DNA of 6,597 bases from Deltaproteobacteria bacterium (GCA_017889845.1 JAGGAJ010000102.1:1-6597), one strand, 5' to 3'; positions 1 to 5,692 are shown, numbered from the stretch's first letter. Made by a program: numbers and translations. The notes: a model not told the origin generated them from the letters alone.

Positions 1-714
1 TCGCTGGGGTGCCCCCACGACTACGCCCTGACGCCCGGGGACATGAGGAAGATCGCCTCCGCGGACCTGTTCATCGCGAACGGCCTCGGCATGGAGGAGT
101 TCCTCGGCGCCCCCGTTCGCAAGGCGAACCCCGGGATCCGGATCGTGGAGACGGCGGCGGCCGTTCCGCCGGTGGGGGTGGAAGGGGGTGGCCACGGCGG
201 CGTCAACCCGCACGCGTGGGTCAGCCCGAAGAGCGCGATCCTCCAGGTCCAGGCCATCGAGCGGGCCCTCTCCGAATCGTCTCCCGCCGACGCCACCCGG
301 TTCCGCGCAAACGCGGACGTATACGCGCGCCGTCTCGCGGCCCTCTCGGCGGAGTACGAAGGCGCGGCCGTGGGATTCCGGCGGAGGGACATCGTCACCT
401 TCCACAACGTGTTCGCCTATCTGGCGAGGGATTACGGCCTGCGCGTCGTGGGGGAGGTGGAGACCATCCCCGGGCAGGAGCCGTCCGCCGGGGAGATCCG
501 GAAACTGGCCGCGGTCATCCGGGAGAAGGGGGTTCCGGCCCTGTTCGTCGGGCCCGACTCCCCCCCCCGGGTTGCCGGGATGATCGCCCGCGAGGCGGGA
601 GTCCCCGTCCGGATGCTGGATCCCGTCGCCACGGGATCGACGGCGCCGTCCGCCTACGAGGAGGCGATGCGCCGGAACCTCCGGACCCTCGCGGAGGCGC
701 TCTCCCGGCCATGA
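1..714 (+). CDS. znuA: Zinc ABC transporter substrate-binding protein ZnuA, 5'-truncated
   Basis: This is the C-terminal 237 residues of a cluster A-I metal-binding lipoprotein or periplasmic protein, which captures zinc outside the inner membrane and delivers it to the permease. The frame is open from base 1; the missing part would be the signal peptide and roughly the first 50-70 residues of a family usually near 300. Visible metal ligands fit the family: His6 in CPHDYALTP, His71 in NPHAWVSP, His135 in TFHNVFAYLARDYGL and Asp207 in MLDPVATG. A histidine at the third position is the zinc pattern; manganese binders such as PsaA have glutamate there. The flexible loop before NPH, which is strongly His-rich in many ZnuA proteins, is short and Gly-rich here with one extra His (GGGHGG). 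The stop overlaps the ATPase start as ATGA, so the two are probably translationally coupled. Family assignment is firm; zinc over another metal is likely but inferred. Confidence 0.9.
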   Translation, partial: SLGCPHDYALTPGDMRKIASADLFIANGLGMEEFLGAPVRKANPGIRIVETAAAVPPVGVEGGGHGGVNPHAWVSPKSAILQVQAIERALSESSPADATRFRANADVYARRLAALSAEYEGAAVGFRRRDIVTFHNVFAYLARDYGLRVVGEVETIPGQEPSAGEIRKLAAVIREKGVPALFVGPDSPPRVAGMIAREAGVPVRMLDPVATGSTAPSAYEEAMRRNLRTLAEALSRP

Positions 715-1496
715 AGGAAACCGGTCACCTCCACACGCTCTCGATCCGGAACCTCACCGTCCGGAAGGGCGGTGCCGCGATCCTCGAGGGGGTGGACGCC
801 GACATCCGGTGCGGCGAGGTCACGGCGCTCGTCGGCCCGAACGGGGCCGGGAAGACCACGCTGCTCCAGGCGATCCTCGGGCAGGTGCCGTACACGGGGG
901 AGATCCGGTTCTGCCGCGCGCGGGAGCATGGGGAAGGGGAGCCCCGCATCGGGTACGTGCCGCAGCACCTCCCCCTCGACCGGGACGCGCCGGTCACCGT
1001 GCTGGACTTCTTCGCCCTCACGTCCCAGCGGCGCCCCGTCTTCCTCGGCTCCTCCCGGAAGAGCCGGGAGGCTGCGCAGGAAAGCCTTTCCCGTGCCGGG
1101 ATGGGCCACCTGCTCCGGAGGCCTCTGGGCCGGCTCTCCGGGGGGGAGCTCCAGCGGGTCCTCTTCGCCCTGGCGCTGCGCGACGATCCCGACATCCTCC
1201 TGCTGGACGAGCCGGTTTCCGGCGTAGACGTCGCGGGGGAGGAGCTGTTCTGCGACTTCCTTTCCCAGGTCCATCGCAGCTCCCGGTTCAGCCTGCTGCT
1301 GGTCAGCCACGACCTGTCGGTGGTGACCCGCCACGCCGACCAGGTGATCTGCCTGAACCGCCGCATCGTGTGCCGCGGGGCGACCACGGAAGTGCTCACG
1401 CCGGAGAACCTTGCGGCGATGTACGGGAGTGGCGCCCACCTGTTCCGCCACAGCCATGCGGACGGGCACGGCCACATCCACGAGCCCGGGGACTGA
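711..1496 (+). CDS. znuC: Zinc ABC transporter ATP-binding protein ZnuC
   Basis: This 261-residue ABC ATPase would sit on the cytoplasmic face and drive zinc import through the permease encoded next. All nucleotide-binding motifs are present and in order: Walker A GPNGAGKT at about 42-49, Q-loop Gln85 in YVPQH, signature LSGGELQR at 142-149, Walker B ILLLDEP at 162-168, D-loop SGVD at 170-173 and switch His200 in VSHD. The last 20 residues are His-rich (HLFRHSHADGHGHIHE), a tail often found in zinc-transport ATPases and plausibly metal-sensing. The ATG at 711 is chosen because it overlaps the znuA stop (ATGA) and gives the normal family N-terminus. The frame stays open upstream to the window start, but that part is antiparallel or out-of-frame noise over znuA. 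The nearest purine-rich site (GGAGG, 693-697) is 13 bases upstream, so coupling to znuA translation is likely. Confidence 0.95.
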   Translation: MKETGHLHTLSIRNLTVRKGGAAILEGVDADIRCGEVTALVGPNGAGKTTLLQAILGQVPYTGEIRFCRAREHGEGEPRIGYVPQHLPLDRDAPVTVLDFFALTSQRRPVFLGSSRKSREAAQESLSRAGMGHLLRRPLGRLSGGELQRVLFALALRDDPDILLLDEPVSGVDVAGEELFCDFLSQVHRSSRFSLLLVSHDLSVVTRHADQVICLNRRIVCRGATTEVLTPENLAAMYGSGAHLFRHSHADGHGHIHEPGD

Positions 1497-1503
1497 CCGC
1501 TCC

Positions 1504-2361
1504 ATGGACGGGATCCTCTCCGGCGTCTTCGCCCTCATGGGCCACCTGCTTCCCTTCCCCTTCGCCGAACCGGCCTTCATGAAGCGCGCGCTCCTCGGGC
1601 TGCTCCTCGTCGCCCCCGCCGCCGCCGCGATCGGCGTTCCGCTCGTCCAGCACCGGATGGCTTTCTTCTCGGACGCCATCGGCCACTCCGCCTTCACCGG
1701 CGTGGCCCTGGGGCTGATCCTGGGGATCTCGCCATCCTGGACGGTGGTCGTTTTCGGCGCCGTCGTGGCCGTCGCCATCGTCCTGGTCCGGGGGCGGACC
1801 GGGCTCTCGCCGGACACGGTCACCGGCGTGTTCTTCTCCGCCGTCGTCGCCCTCGGGATCGCGATCATCAGCCGGGAGAGGGGGCTGACGCGGAACCTGC
1901 AGGCGTTCCTGTACGGCGACCCCCTCGCCGTCACCGACGCCGAGCTCGCATGGATGGCCGCCCTGCTCCTGCTCGTCTCCGCCTGGCTGGCCCTGTTCTA
2001 CAACCGGATCCTGCTGCTGGGGATCCACGAGGGGTTCGCCCGCACGAAGGGGGTACCGGTGCGGGCCGTGGAGATCTCCTTCGCCCTGGTGGTCGCCCTC
2101 GTGGTTACGGCGGCGATCCGCGCCGTGGGGATCCTGCTCGTCACCGCGCTCCTCGTCATCCCGGCGGCGTCGGCCCGGAATGTCGCCCGCGCCGCCGCCC
2201 CGGCCCTGTGGATCTCCGTCGGGGTCGCGCTGCTTTCGGGCGTCTCCGGGATCGTCGCGTCCTGGTACCTCGACACCGCCACGGGCGCCACGGTCGTGCT
2301 GGCCGCCGCCTGCTGCTTCGCCTTCACCGCCCTCTACCGCGCCGCCCGGCCAGAAGGATAA
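1504..2361 (+). CDS. znuB: Zinc ABC transporter permease ZnuB
   Basis: This 285-residue, very hydrophobic protein is the membrane channel of the zinc importer (ABC-3 permease family). Eight or nine hydrophobic segments can be seen, roughly at residues 29-50, 53-75, 78-96, 105-123, 146-167, 188-206, 207-222, 235-255 and 262-279. Family landmarks are FFSDAIGHSAFTGVALG near 54-70, YGDPLAV near 137-143 and the ILLVTALLVIPAASA stretch near 210-224. The ATG at 1504 is taken as the start, 7 bases after the znuC stop. It gives the usual N-terminus with a short cytoplasmic or amphipathic lead before the first span. The in-frame extension to 1411 would overlap the znuC His tail and encodes unconvincing residues. 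The ribosome site is weak (GGGGA, 1488-1492), again suggesting coupling. No terminator is visible after the stop; the rubrerythrin promoter begins about 20 bases later, so some read-through into that gene is possible. Confidence 0.93.
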   Translation: MDGILSGVFALMGHLLPFPFAEPAFMKRALLGLLLVAPAAAAIGVPLVQHRMAFFSDAIGHSAFTGVALGLILGISPSWTVVVFGAVVAVAIVLVRGRTGLSPDTVTGVFFSAVVALGIAIISRERGLTRNLQAFLYGDPLAVTDAELAWMAALLLLVSAWLALFYNRILLLGIHEGFARTKGVPVRAVEISFALVVALVVTAAIRAVGILLVTALLVIPAASARNVARAAAPALWISVGVALLSGVSGIVASWYLDTATGATVVLAAACCFAFTALYRAARPEG

Positions 2362-2380
2362 ACCCCGTCGATCTTTTCCG

Positions 2381-2410
2381 TTGCGGAACCGCTTGCCGGC
2401 TACCTATAAT
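2381..2410 (+). promoter_or_regulatory. Candidate sigma-70 promoter of the rubrerythrin gene
   Basis: The -10 hexamer TATAAT at 2405-2410 is a perfect consensus match in an otherwise GC-rich region. TTGCGG at 2381-2386 is a three-of-six match to the -35 consensus, with an 18-base spacer. Transcription would start near 2417, giving a leader of about 40 bases. The -10 carries most of the confidence; the -35 is weak. Confidence 0.7.
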
Positions 2411-2419
2411 TGTCGACAA
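2410..2419. promoter_or_regulatory. Perfect 10-bp palindrome at the rubrerythrin transcription start, possible operator
   Basis: TTGTCGACAA reads the same on both strands and shares its first base with the last base of the TATAAT box, so it would cover the expected transcription start. A repressor bound here would block open-complex formation. It does not match the Fur or PerR consensus that I know, and no regulator gene lies beside it. The palindrome is seen; operator function is inference. Confidence 0.35.
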
Positions 2420-2443
2420 CCGTTCTCTTTAAACACCCACCAC

Positions 2444-2457
2444 GTACCGGAGGTACC
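2444..2457 (+). promoter_or_regulatory. Ribosome binding site of rubrerythrin inside a small inverted repeat
   Basis: GGAGG at 2449-2453 lies 4 bases before the ATG at 2458 and fixes the start of the gene. The site is embedded in GTACC-GGA-GGTAC (2444-2456), which could fold into a 5-bp hairpin with a three-base loop and partly hide the Shine-Dalgarno sequence. Such a small hairpin is only marginally stable. Confidence 0.6.
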
Positions 2458-3027
2458 ATGAAACTGAAAGGGTCGCGCACGGAGAAGAACCTGATGGCGG
2501 CGTTCGCCGGGGAGTCGCAGGCCAGGAACCGCTACACCTTCTACGCGGGGATCGCGTCCAAGGAGGGGCACGAAGTGATCGCCGCCACCTTCCTGGAGAC
2601 GGCGGACCACGAGAGGATGCACGCCAAGCGGTACTTCGACCTGCTCGAGGGGCTGGACGTGGAGATCCAGGCCGGGTACCCGAGCAGAATCGGGAACACC
2701 TCCGTCAACCTGGAGGCCGCCGCCGCCGGGGAGCACGAGGAGTGGACGAACATCTACCCGACCTTCGCGAAGATCGCCGACGAGGAGGGGTACGCCGCGC
2801 CCGCCGCCATCTTCCGGGCCGTTGCCGCGGTGGAGGTTGAGCATGACAAGCGGTACCAGCGGCTCCTCGCGCACGTGAAGGCGGGGACGCTCTACAAGCG
2901 GCAGAAGCCGGTCCGCTGGAAGTGCACCAAATGCGGCCGGGTCCACGAGGGGACCGAGGCGCCGGACAAGTGCCCCACCTGCGCGCACCCGCAGGGGTGG
3001 TTCGTGGCGGTCGAGGCCAACTACTAG
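2458..3027 (+). CDS. rbr: Rubrerythrin (diiron peroxidase with C-terminal rubredoxin domain)
   Basis: This 189-residue cytoplasmic protein should reduce hydrogen peroxide to water in anaerobes or microaerophiles, taking electrons through rubredoxin-type iron. Length and domain order match the classical Desulfovibrio-type enzyme. The N-terminal ferritin-like domain (about 1-145) carries the diiron ligands Glu19 in AGES, Glu52 and His55 in HERMH, Glu92 and Glu95 in GEHEEW, and Glu126 and His129 in EVEH. The C-terminal rubredoxin domain has the two cysteine pairs Cys156/Cys159 (WKCTKCG) and Cys172/Cys175 (CPTC) for one iron. The ATG at 2458 has a strong GGAGG site; an in-frame TTG at 2410 lies in the promoter and is discarded. 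The gene stands alone between its own promoter and a pair of hairpins. No ligand appears to be missing. Confidence 0.97.
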   Translation: MKLKGSRTEKNLMAAFAGESQARNRYTFYAGIASKEGHEVIAATFLETADHERMHAKRYFDLLEGLDVEIQAGYPSRIGNTSVNLEAAAAGEHEEWTNIYPTFAKIADEEGYAAPAAIFRAVAAVEVEHDKRYQRLLAHVKAGTLYKRQKPVRWKCTKCGRVHEGTEAPDKCPTCAHPQGWFVAVEANY

Positions 3028-3040
3028 GGCGGAAACGGAA

Positions 3041-3071
3041 CGGGCGGCGGTCCGCGATGGGCCGCCGCCCG
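3041..3071. terminator. GC-rich hairpin after rubrerythrin, likely (bidirectional) terminator
   Basis: The arms 3041-3053 and 3059-3071 pair over 13 positions with one T-G wobble around the loop GCGAT, only 13 bases after the rubrerythrin stop. No T-run follows on either strand, so it is not a textbook intrinsic terminator. Position between convergent genes favours transcription ending here, or protection of the 3' end. Confidence 0.6.
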
Positions 3072-3083
3072 GGTCCTGCCTTG

Positions 3084-3101
3084 CCGGGGGGGATCCCCCG
3101 G
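3084..3101. terminator. Second hairpin between the convergent genes
   Basis: CCGGGGG (3084-3090) pairs with CCCCCGG (3095-3101) around a GGAT loop, a 7-bp all-GC stem. It sits 7 bases beyond the stop of the minus-strand YtxH gene, so it is best placed to end that transcript. It too lacks a T-run. Confidence 0.45.
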
Positions 3102-3108
3102 GTTCACG

Positions 3109-3402
3109 TCACTGCGGATTCTCGAAACGGGCCTTCTCCCGCGCCATCGCCTCCCGGCCGGCATCGTACGCCGCCTTGATCACGGAGCGCTCCTCCTCGA
3201 TGAACCCGTCGACCTTCTGCTTGACGTCGCCGGTCCACTCCTCGGCCTTCTTCCGGAAGTCCCCCGCCATCCCACCGAGCCGCTCGCGCGCCTCGCGCCC
3301 GGAAACGGGTGCGTACAGCAGGGCGATCCCCGCCCCAACCAGACCGCCGGCCAGGAACGCCAGAAGGACCCCGCCGGAAGAACAGCACCTTTCGTCGCTC
3401 AT
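3109..3402 (-). CDS. YtxH-domain small membrane protein
   Basis: This 97-residue protein has one N-terminal hydrophobic segment (about 11-32, GVLLAFLAGGLVGAGIALLY), followed at once by APVSGREARERL. That pairing is the hallmark of the YtxH family, in which a glycine-zipper-like membrane segment leads into a charged helix. Residues 45-95 are rich in Lys, Glu and Arg and likely form a long amphipathic helix or coiled coil in the cytoplasm. Two adjacent cysteines (6-7) precede the membrane segment. The family's function is not well defined; members are linked to general stress in Firmicutes. The ATG at 3402 has a strong AGGAGG site just upstream and overlaps the stop of the DUF948 gene as ATGA, so the pair is co-translated. 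The frame continues upstream into the neighbour but lacks family sense there. Confidence 0.88.
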   Translation of the reverse strand: MSDERCCSSGGVLLAFLAGGLVGAGIALLYAPVSGREARERLGGMAGDFRKKAEEWTGDVKQKVDGFIEEERSVIKAAYDAGREAMAREKARFENPQ

Positions 3403-3797
3403 TTCCTCTCCTCCTTTCGTCCGAACCGTTCGAGAATGTGGGATGCCGCGGCCTTGACTCCCGCGAGCCCGCCGGCGAGGTTCACCAGCACCGGAGAGAC
3501 GGTGTGGCCCAGAACCATCGTCGCAACGTCCACCGGCCCCCGCAGGGCGCGGACCCCCTCGGTGAAGTGCGCCACGTTGGAGACCCCCTGCTCCACCCCG
3601 GCAAGGATCTCCCGGACGGAGGCGTTCGTCTTCCGCAGGTCCTCCGCTGTCATCTCCACCTGCCGCAGCGTTTCGTCGACCCGCCGGGTGAGTTGCTCCA
3701 TGTTCCTCCGGATCGCCAGCAGGGCGATCGACAGGACGATCGAAAGCAGCAGCGCCGCGATCGCCAGGGCGACGTACAACACCGACTGCGCGTCCAA
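3399..3797 (-). CDS. DUF948-family membrane-anchored protein
   Basis: This 132-residue protein has an N-terminal membrane segment (about 7-29, LYVALAIAALLLSIVLSIALLAI). A heptad-like helical region follows (about 30-75: RRNMEQLTRRVDETLRQVE), then a Gly/Ala/Val-rich tail and a basic C-terminus (GRKEERK). This is the DUF948 layout, and DUF948 genes are often found beside YtxH genes, as here. The biochemical role is unknown; a membrane-tethered coiled-coil scaffold is only a guess. The start is a TTG at 3797: no ATG or GTG precedes the membrane segment, and GGAGG sits about seven bases upstream. The next methionine (residue 33) would delete the anchor. The stop overlaps the YtxH start by ATGA. 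Transcription probably starts from the minus-strand promoter candidate at 3854-3882. Confidence 0.85.
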   Translation of the reverse strand: MDAQSVLYVALAIAALLLSIVLSIALLAIRRNMEQLTRRVDETLRQVEMTAEDLRKTNASVREILAGVEQGVSNVAHFTEGVRALRGPVDVATMVLGHTVSPVLVNLAGGLAGVKAAASHILERFGRKEERK

Positions 3798-3813
3798 TGG
3801 CCACCTCCGGGCG

Positions 3814-3833
3814 GATCCCGCACGCCGGGGATC
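3814..3833. repeat. Small inverted repeat in the leader of the DUF948 transcript
   Basis: GATCCC (3814-3819) and GGGATC (3828-3833) are complementary arms around an 8-base loop, lying between the candidate transcription start and the ribosome site of the DUF948 gene. It could be a weak hairpin or a protein site; chance occurrence in GC-rich DNA is quite possible. Confidence 0.3.
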
Positions 3834-3853
3834 GGTGCTCCGCCGGCAGCATT

Positions 3854-3882
3854 AAAATACCGCAAAGGGGGGAAGGCCGCAA
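3854..3882 (-). promoter_or_regulatory. Candidate promoter for the DUF948-YtxH operon
   Basis: On the minus strand, TTGCGG (3882-3877) is followed by a 17-base spacer and TATTTT (3859-3854). The -10 lies in the only AT-rich patch of the gap. Transcription would begin near 3847, giving a leader of about 50 bases. The -35 hexamer is the same TTGCGG seen at the rubrerythrin promoter, and a second TTGCGG copy (3865-3860) abuts the -10. Confidence 0.5.
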
Positions 3883-3899
3883 TCGGTCCCCGGCCGGGA

Positions 3900-3905
3900 T
3901 AGAAT
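3900..3905 (+). promoter_or_regulatory. Candidate -10 element for the sigma/anti-sigma operon
   Basis: TAGAAT at 3900-3905 is a five-of-six match to the sigma-70 -10 box and would give a leader of about 24 bases before the GTG at 3936. No acceptable -35 lies 16-18 bases upstream, where CCGCAA belongs to the opposing promoter. I also found no clear RpoE-type GGAAC/-10 pair in the right place, so self-regulation is not visible. Confidence 0.35.
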
Positions 3906-3935
3906 GGGTGCGAGGGAACCGGGGAGGGGGGTCGC

Positions 3936-4553
3936 GTGTCGGAAGGAAGTGGAGGCTCCGTGGAAGCGCCGGCGGGAAGCGGGAAACCGGTCGACCTGCT
4001 CTTGGAGGCGTTCCGCCAGGGGAAGCCGGACGCCTTCGACGCCATCATGCGGGCGCACCAGGACCGGGTCTACGCGTTCTGCGCCCGGATGCTCTCGGAC
4101 CGGGAGGAGGCGCTCGACGCCTCGCAGGAGGTGTTCCTGTCCGCCTGGCGGAACCTCGCGGCCTTCCGGGGGGAGTCCGCCCTCTCCACCTGGCTGCTCC
4201 GCATTGCGGCGAACCGGTGCCTGAACCGCATCCGGCAACGCAAGTCCACCGCCTCGCGGGAGGGCCCGTGGCCGGACGCGGATTCCGACGGGGACGGGCC
4301 GGAATTCCAGCCTGCATCCCCGGAGGGGAGCCGCCCGGACCGGGTCGCGGAGAACCGCGAGATGGGTGCGATCCTCTCCGGCGCACTCGGACGCATCGAC
4401 CCGGACTCCCGCTGGCTGGTGCTTCTGTCCGACGTCGAGGGGTTCTCCTACGAGGAACTGGCGGAGATGGCGGAGGTGCCCGTGGGAACGGTCAAGTCGC
4501 GCCTGCACCGGGCGCGGATGGCGCTGCGGCGGATGCTGGCGCCGGCGGTGTGA
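3936..4553 (+). CDS. ECF-type RNA polymerase sigma factor (RpoE/SigW-like)
   Basis: This 205-residue protein would redirect RNA polymerase to a stress regulon when freed from its anti-sigma partner. Sigma region 2 spans about 22-102, with the core-binding and -10 recognition stretch DASQEVFLSAWRNL followed by FRGESALSTWLLRIAANRC. Region 4, the -35 recognition helix-turn-helix, spans about 143-200 with SYEELAEMAEVPVGTVKSRL and HRAR. There is no region 3, as expected for ECF sigmas. The linker between the two (about 104-138) is long, acidic and low in complexity. The start is a GTG at 3936 preceded by GGGGAGGGGGG (3921-3931). The first 18 residues are Gly/Ser-rich and poorly informative, so an internal start, for example the in-frame GTG at 3960, cannot be excluded. 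The probable anti-sigma gene follows after 11 bases. Confidence 0.93.
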   Translation: MSEGSGGSVEAPAGSGKPVDLLLEAFRQGKPDAFDAIMRAHQDRVYAFCARMLSDREEALDASQEVFLSAWRNLAAFRGESALSTWLLRIAANRCLNRIRQRKSTASREGPWPDADSDGDGPEFQPASPEGSRPDRVAENREMGAILSGALGRIDPDSRWLVLLSDVEGFSYEELAEMAEVPVGTVKSRLHRARMALRRMLAPAV

Positions 4554-4564
4554 GGGAAACCGGC

Positions 4565-5692
4565 ATGGATTGCAGGGACACACTGGAGCGTTTGTCGGAT
4601 TACCAGGACGGGGCGCTGGACTCCGCGGCGGCGGAAGCGGCGGGCGTTCATCTCCGGGATTGCGCGGGGTGCGCGGAGGCCGCCCGCTCTCTCGCCGCGG
4701 TCCGGGAAGGCCTCCGGCGCCTTCCGCCCGTGGCCGCCCCGCCCGAGCTGATGGCGCGGGTCCGGGAGGCGGTCGCCCGGGAGGAGGGCGCGTCGTCCTT
4801 TATTTCCACCGGCGCGGCCGCACCGACCGGCGCCAGGCCTCTCCTCTCCCGCTTGCGGATTCCGCTGGAGGCGGCTGCTGCCGTGCTGCTCGTCGCCTCG
4901 ATCTGGTGGTACCAGAAGGGAACCCCCACGTATTCCGTTCCCAAGGCGCCGCCGGCGCCCTCCGGAACCGCTGCCCCCGCGCCGAAGGCGGTCCCCGATC
5001 CGTCCCCCCGGCATCCGGAGAAGACCGCGAAATCCCAAGATCGGGAATCGCGGCTCGCCCGGCAACCGGACGGGACGCCTCCCGCCGCCGTCGCCCCGGA
5101 ACCCGCCCCGGGACCCCCTGCTGCGACCGTCGCGGGGAGGACGGAAGTCGCCTCCCTGCCCGCCGGCGCCCCGGAACCGAAGTTTCGCGACCGGTCGCCG
5201 GCCGAACTCCCCGCGGCACCGGCCGTGCGGGCGAGTTCGGAGTCCGCCCGGATCGTCCCCATGGACGCCGGTCCGCCTGTCGCCACGGGCGCGGAGGAAG
5301 GCCAGGGGGGCGCAATGCCCGGCATCCGGAATGACGCCGCTTCGGCTCCCGCCCCGCGGGTTCTCGCCGCACCCCCGTCGCGGCTCCTGCGTGCGTTGCC
5401 GTACGGGAGGGAAATCGTGGTGGACGTGACGCCGGAGGCGAGGGGGGGCGCCGGGGACAGGATCGCAGCCGCCGCGCGGCGGCTGGGCGGGTCCGTGGAG
5501 CAGATCGAGCGCGATCCTTCCGGTTTGGACGTCGTCGCGGTGCGGGTGCTGCTTCCGGAGCCCGCCGCGCCGGCCTTCCTCTCGGAGATGGACCGGATCG
5601 GGAAGGTGCCGCCGGAGGGAAAGCCGGAGGAGGCCGACATCCCCGCGGGCCCGACCCGCGGCACGGTTGCCTACACCGTCCGCATCCGCTAA
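4565..5692 (+). CDS. Membrane-anchored zinc-finger anti-sigma factor with large extracytoplasmic domain
   Basis: This 375-residue protein probably holds the upstream sigma factor at the membrane. The N-terminus has the zinc anti-sigma (ZAS, zf-HC2) motif His29-x3-Cys33-x2-Cys36, with Cys3 as likely fourth ligand, followed by a helical sigma-binding stretch to about residue 75. A single membrane span lies at about 99-117 (PLEAAAAVLLVASIWWYQ). Residues 120-275 form a Pro/Ala-rich, probably disordered linker. Residues 278-375 look folded, with alternating strands and helices (GREIVVDVTPEA, LDVVAVRVLLPEPAAPAFL, RGTVAYTVRIR) that resemble, by eye, DUF4349-type sensor domains. That last match is tentative. 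The ATG at 4565 follows GAGGG (4552-4556) and begins exactly where ZAS homology begins; the same frame is open far upstream but reads nonsense across the sigma gene. Most simple ZAS proteins are shorter, so the outer part is the notable feature. Confidence 0.87.
   Translation: MDCRDTLERLSDYQDGALDSAAAEAAGVHLRDCAGCAEAARSLAAVREGLRRLPPVAAPPELMARVREAVAREEGASSFISTGAAAPTGARPLLSRLRIPLEAAAAVLLVASIWWYQKGTPTYSVPKAPPAPSGTAAPAPKAVPDPSPRHPEKTAKSQDRESRLARQPDGTPPAAVAPEPAPGPPAATVAGRTEVASLPAGAPEPKFRDRSPAELPAAPAVRASSESARIVPMDAGPPVATGAEEGQGGAMPGIRNDAASAPAPRVLAAPPSRLLRALPYGREIVVDVTPEARGGAGDRIAAAARRLGGSVEQIERDPSGLDVVAVRVLLPEPAAPAFLSEMDRIGKVPPEGKPEEADIPAGPTRGTVAYTVRIR

Noticed and set aside
9..710. In-frame upstream extension of znuC
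   Set aside because: It runs out of frame through znuA and has no ABC homology; the ATPase begins at the ATG overlapping the znuA stop.
654..1934. A 426-codon open frame on the minus strand opposite znuC and znuB
   Set aside because: It reads against clearly conserved znuC and znuB and has low-complexity Arg/Pro/Gly-rich content. Such antisense frames are expected in GC-rich genes.
2410..2457. TTG start for rubrerythrin at 2410
   Set aside because: It lies in the promoter and start-site region, has no ribosome site and adds 16 residues absent from the family.
2381..2457. Fur or PerR box in the rubrerythrin control region
   Set aside because: The palindrome TTGTCGACAA does not fit the AT-rich repeats of either consensus.
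3403..3882. Minus-strand extension of the YtxH frame across the DUF948 gene
   Set aside because: The strong AGGAGG before the ATG at 3402 and the recognisable DUF948 protein in the other frame explain this stretch.
3797..4564. In-frame upstream extension of the anti-sigma gene
   Set aside because: It crosses the whole sigma factor gene in another frame and encodes Gly/Arg-rich noise; the conserved ZAS motif begins at the ATG at 4565 behind a ribosome site.
4985..5400. Possible tandem repeat in the Pro/Ala-rich part of the anti-sigma gene
   Set aside because: The composition is biased, but I could find no regular repeat unit at the DNA or protein level.
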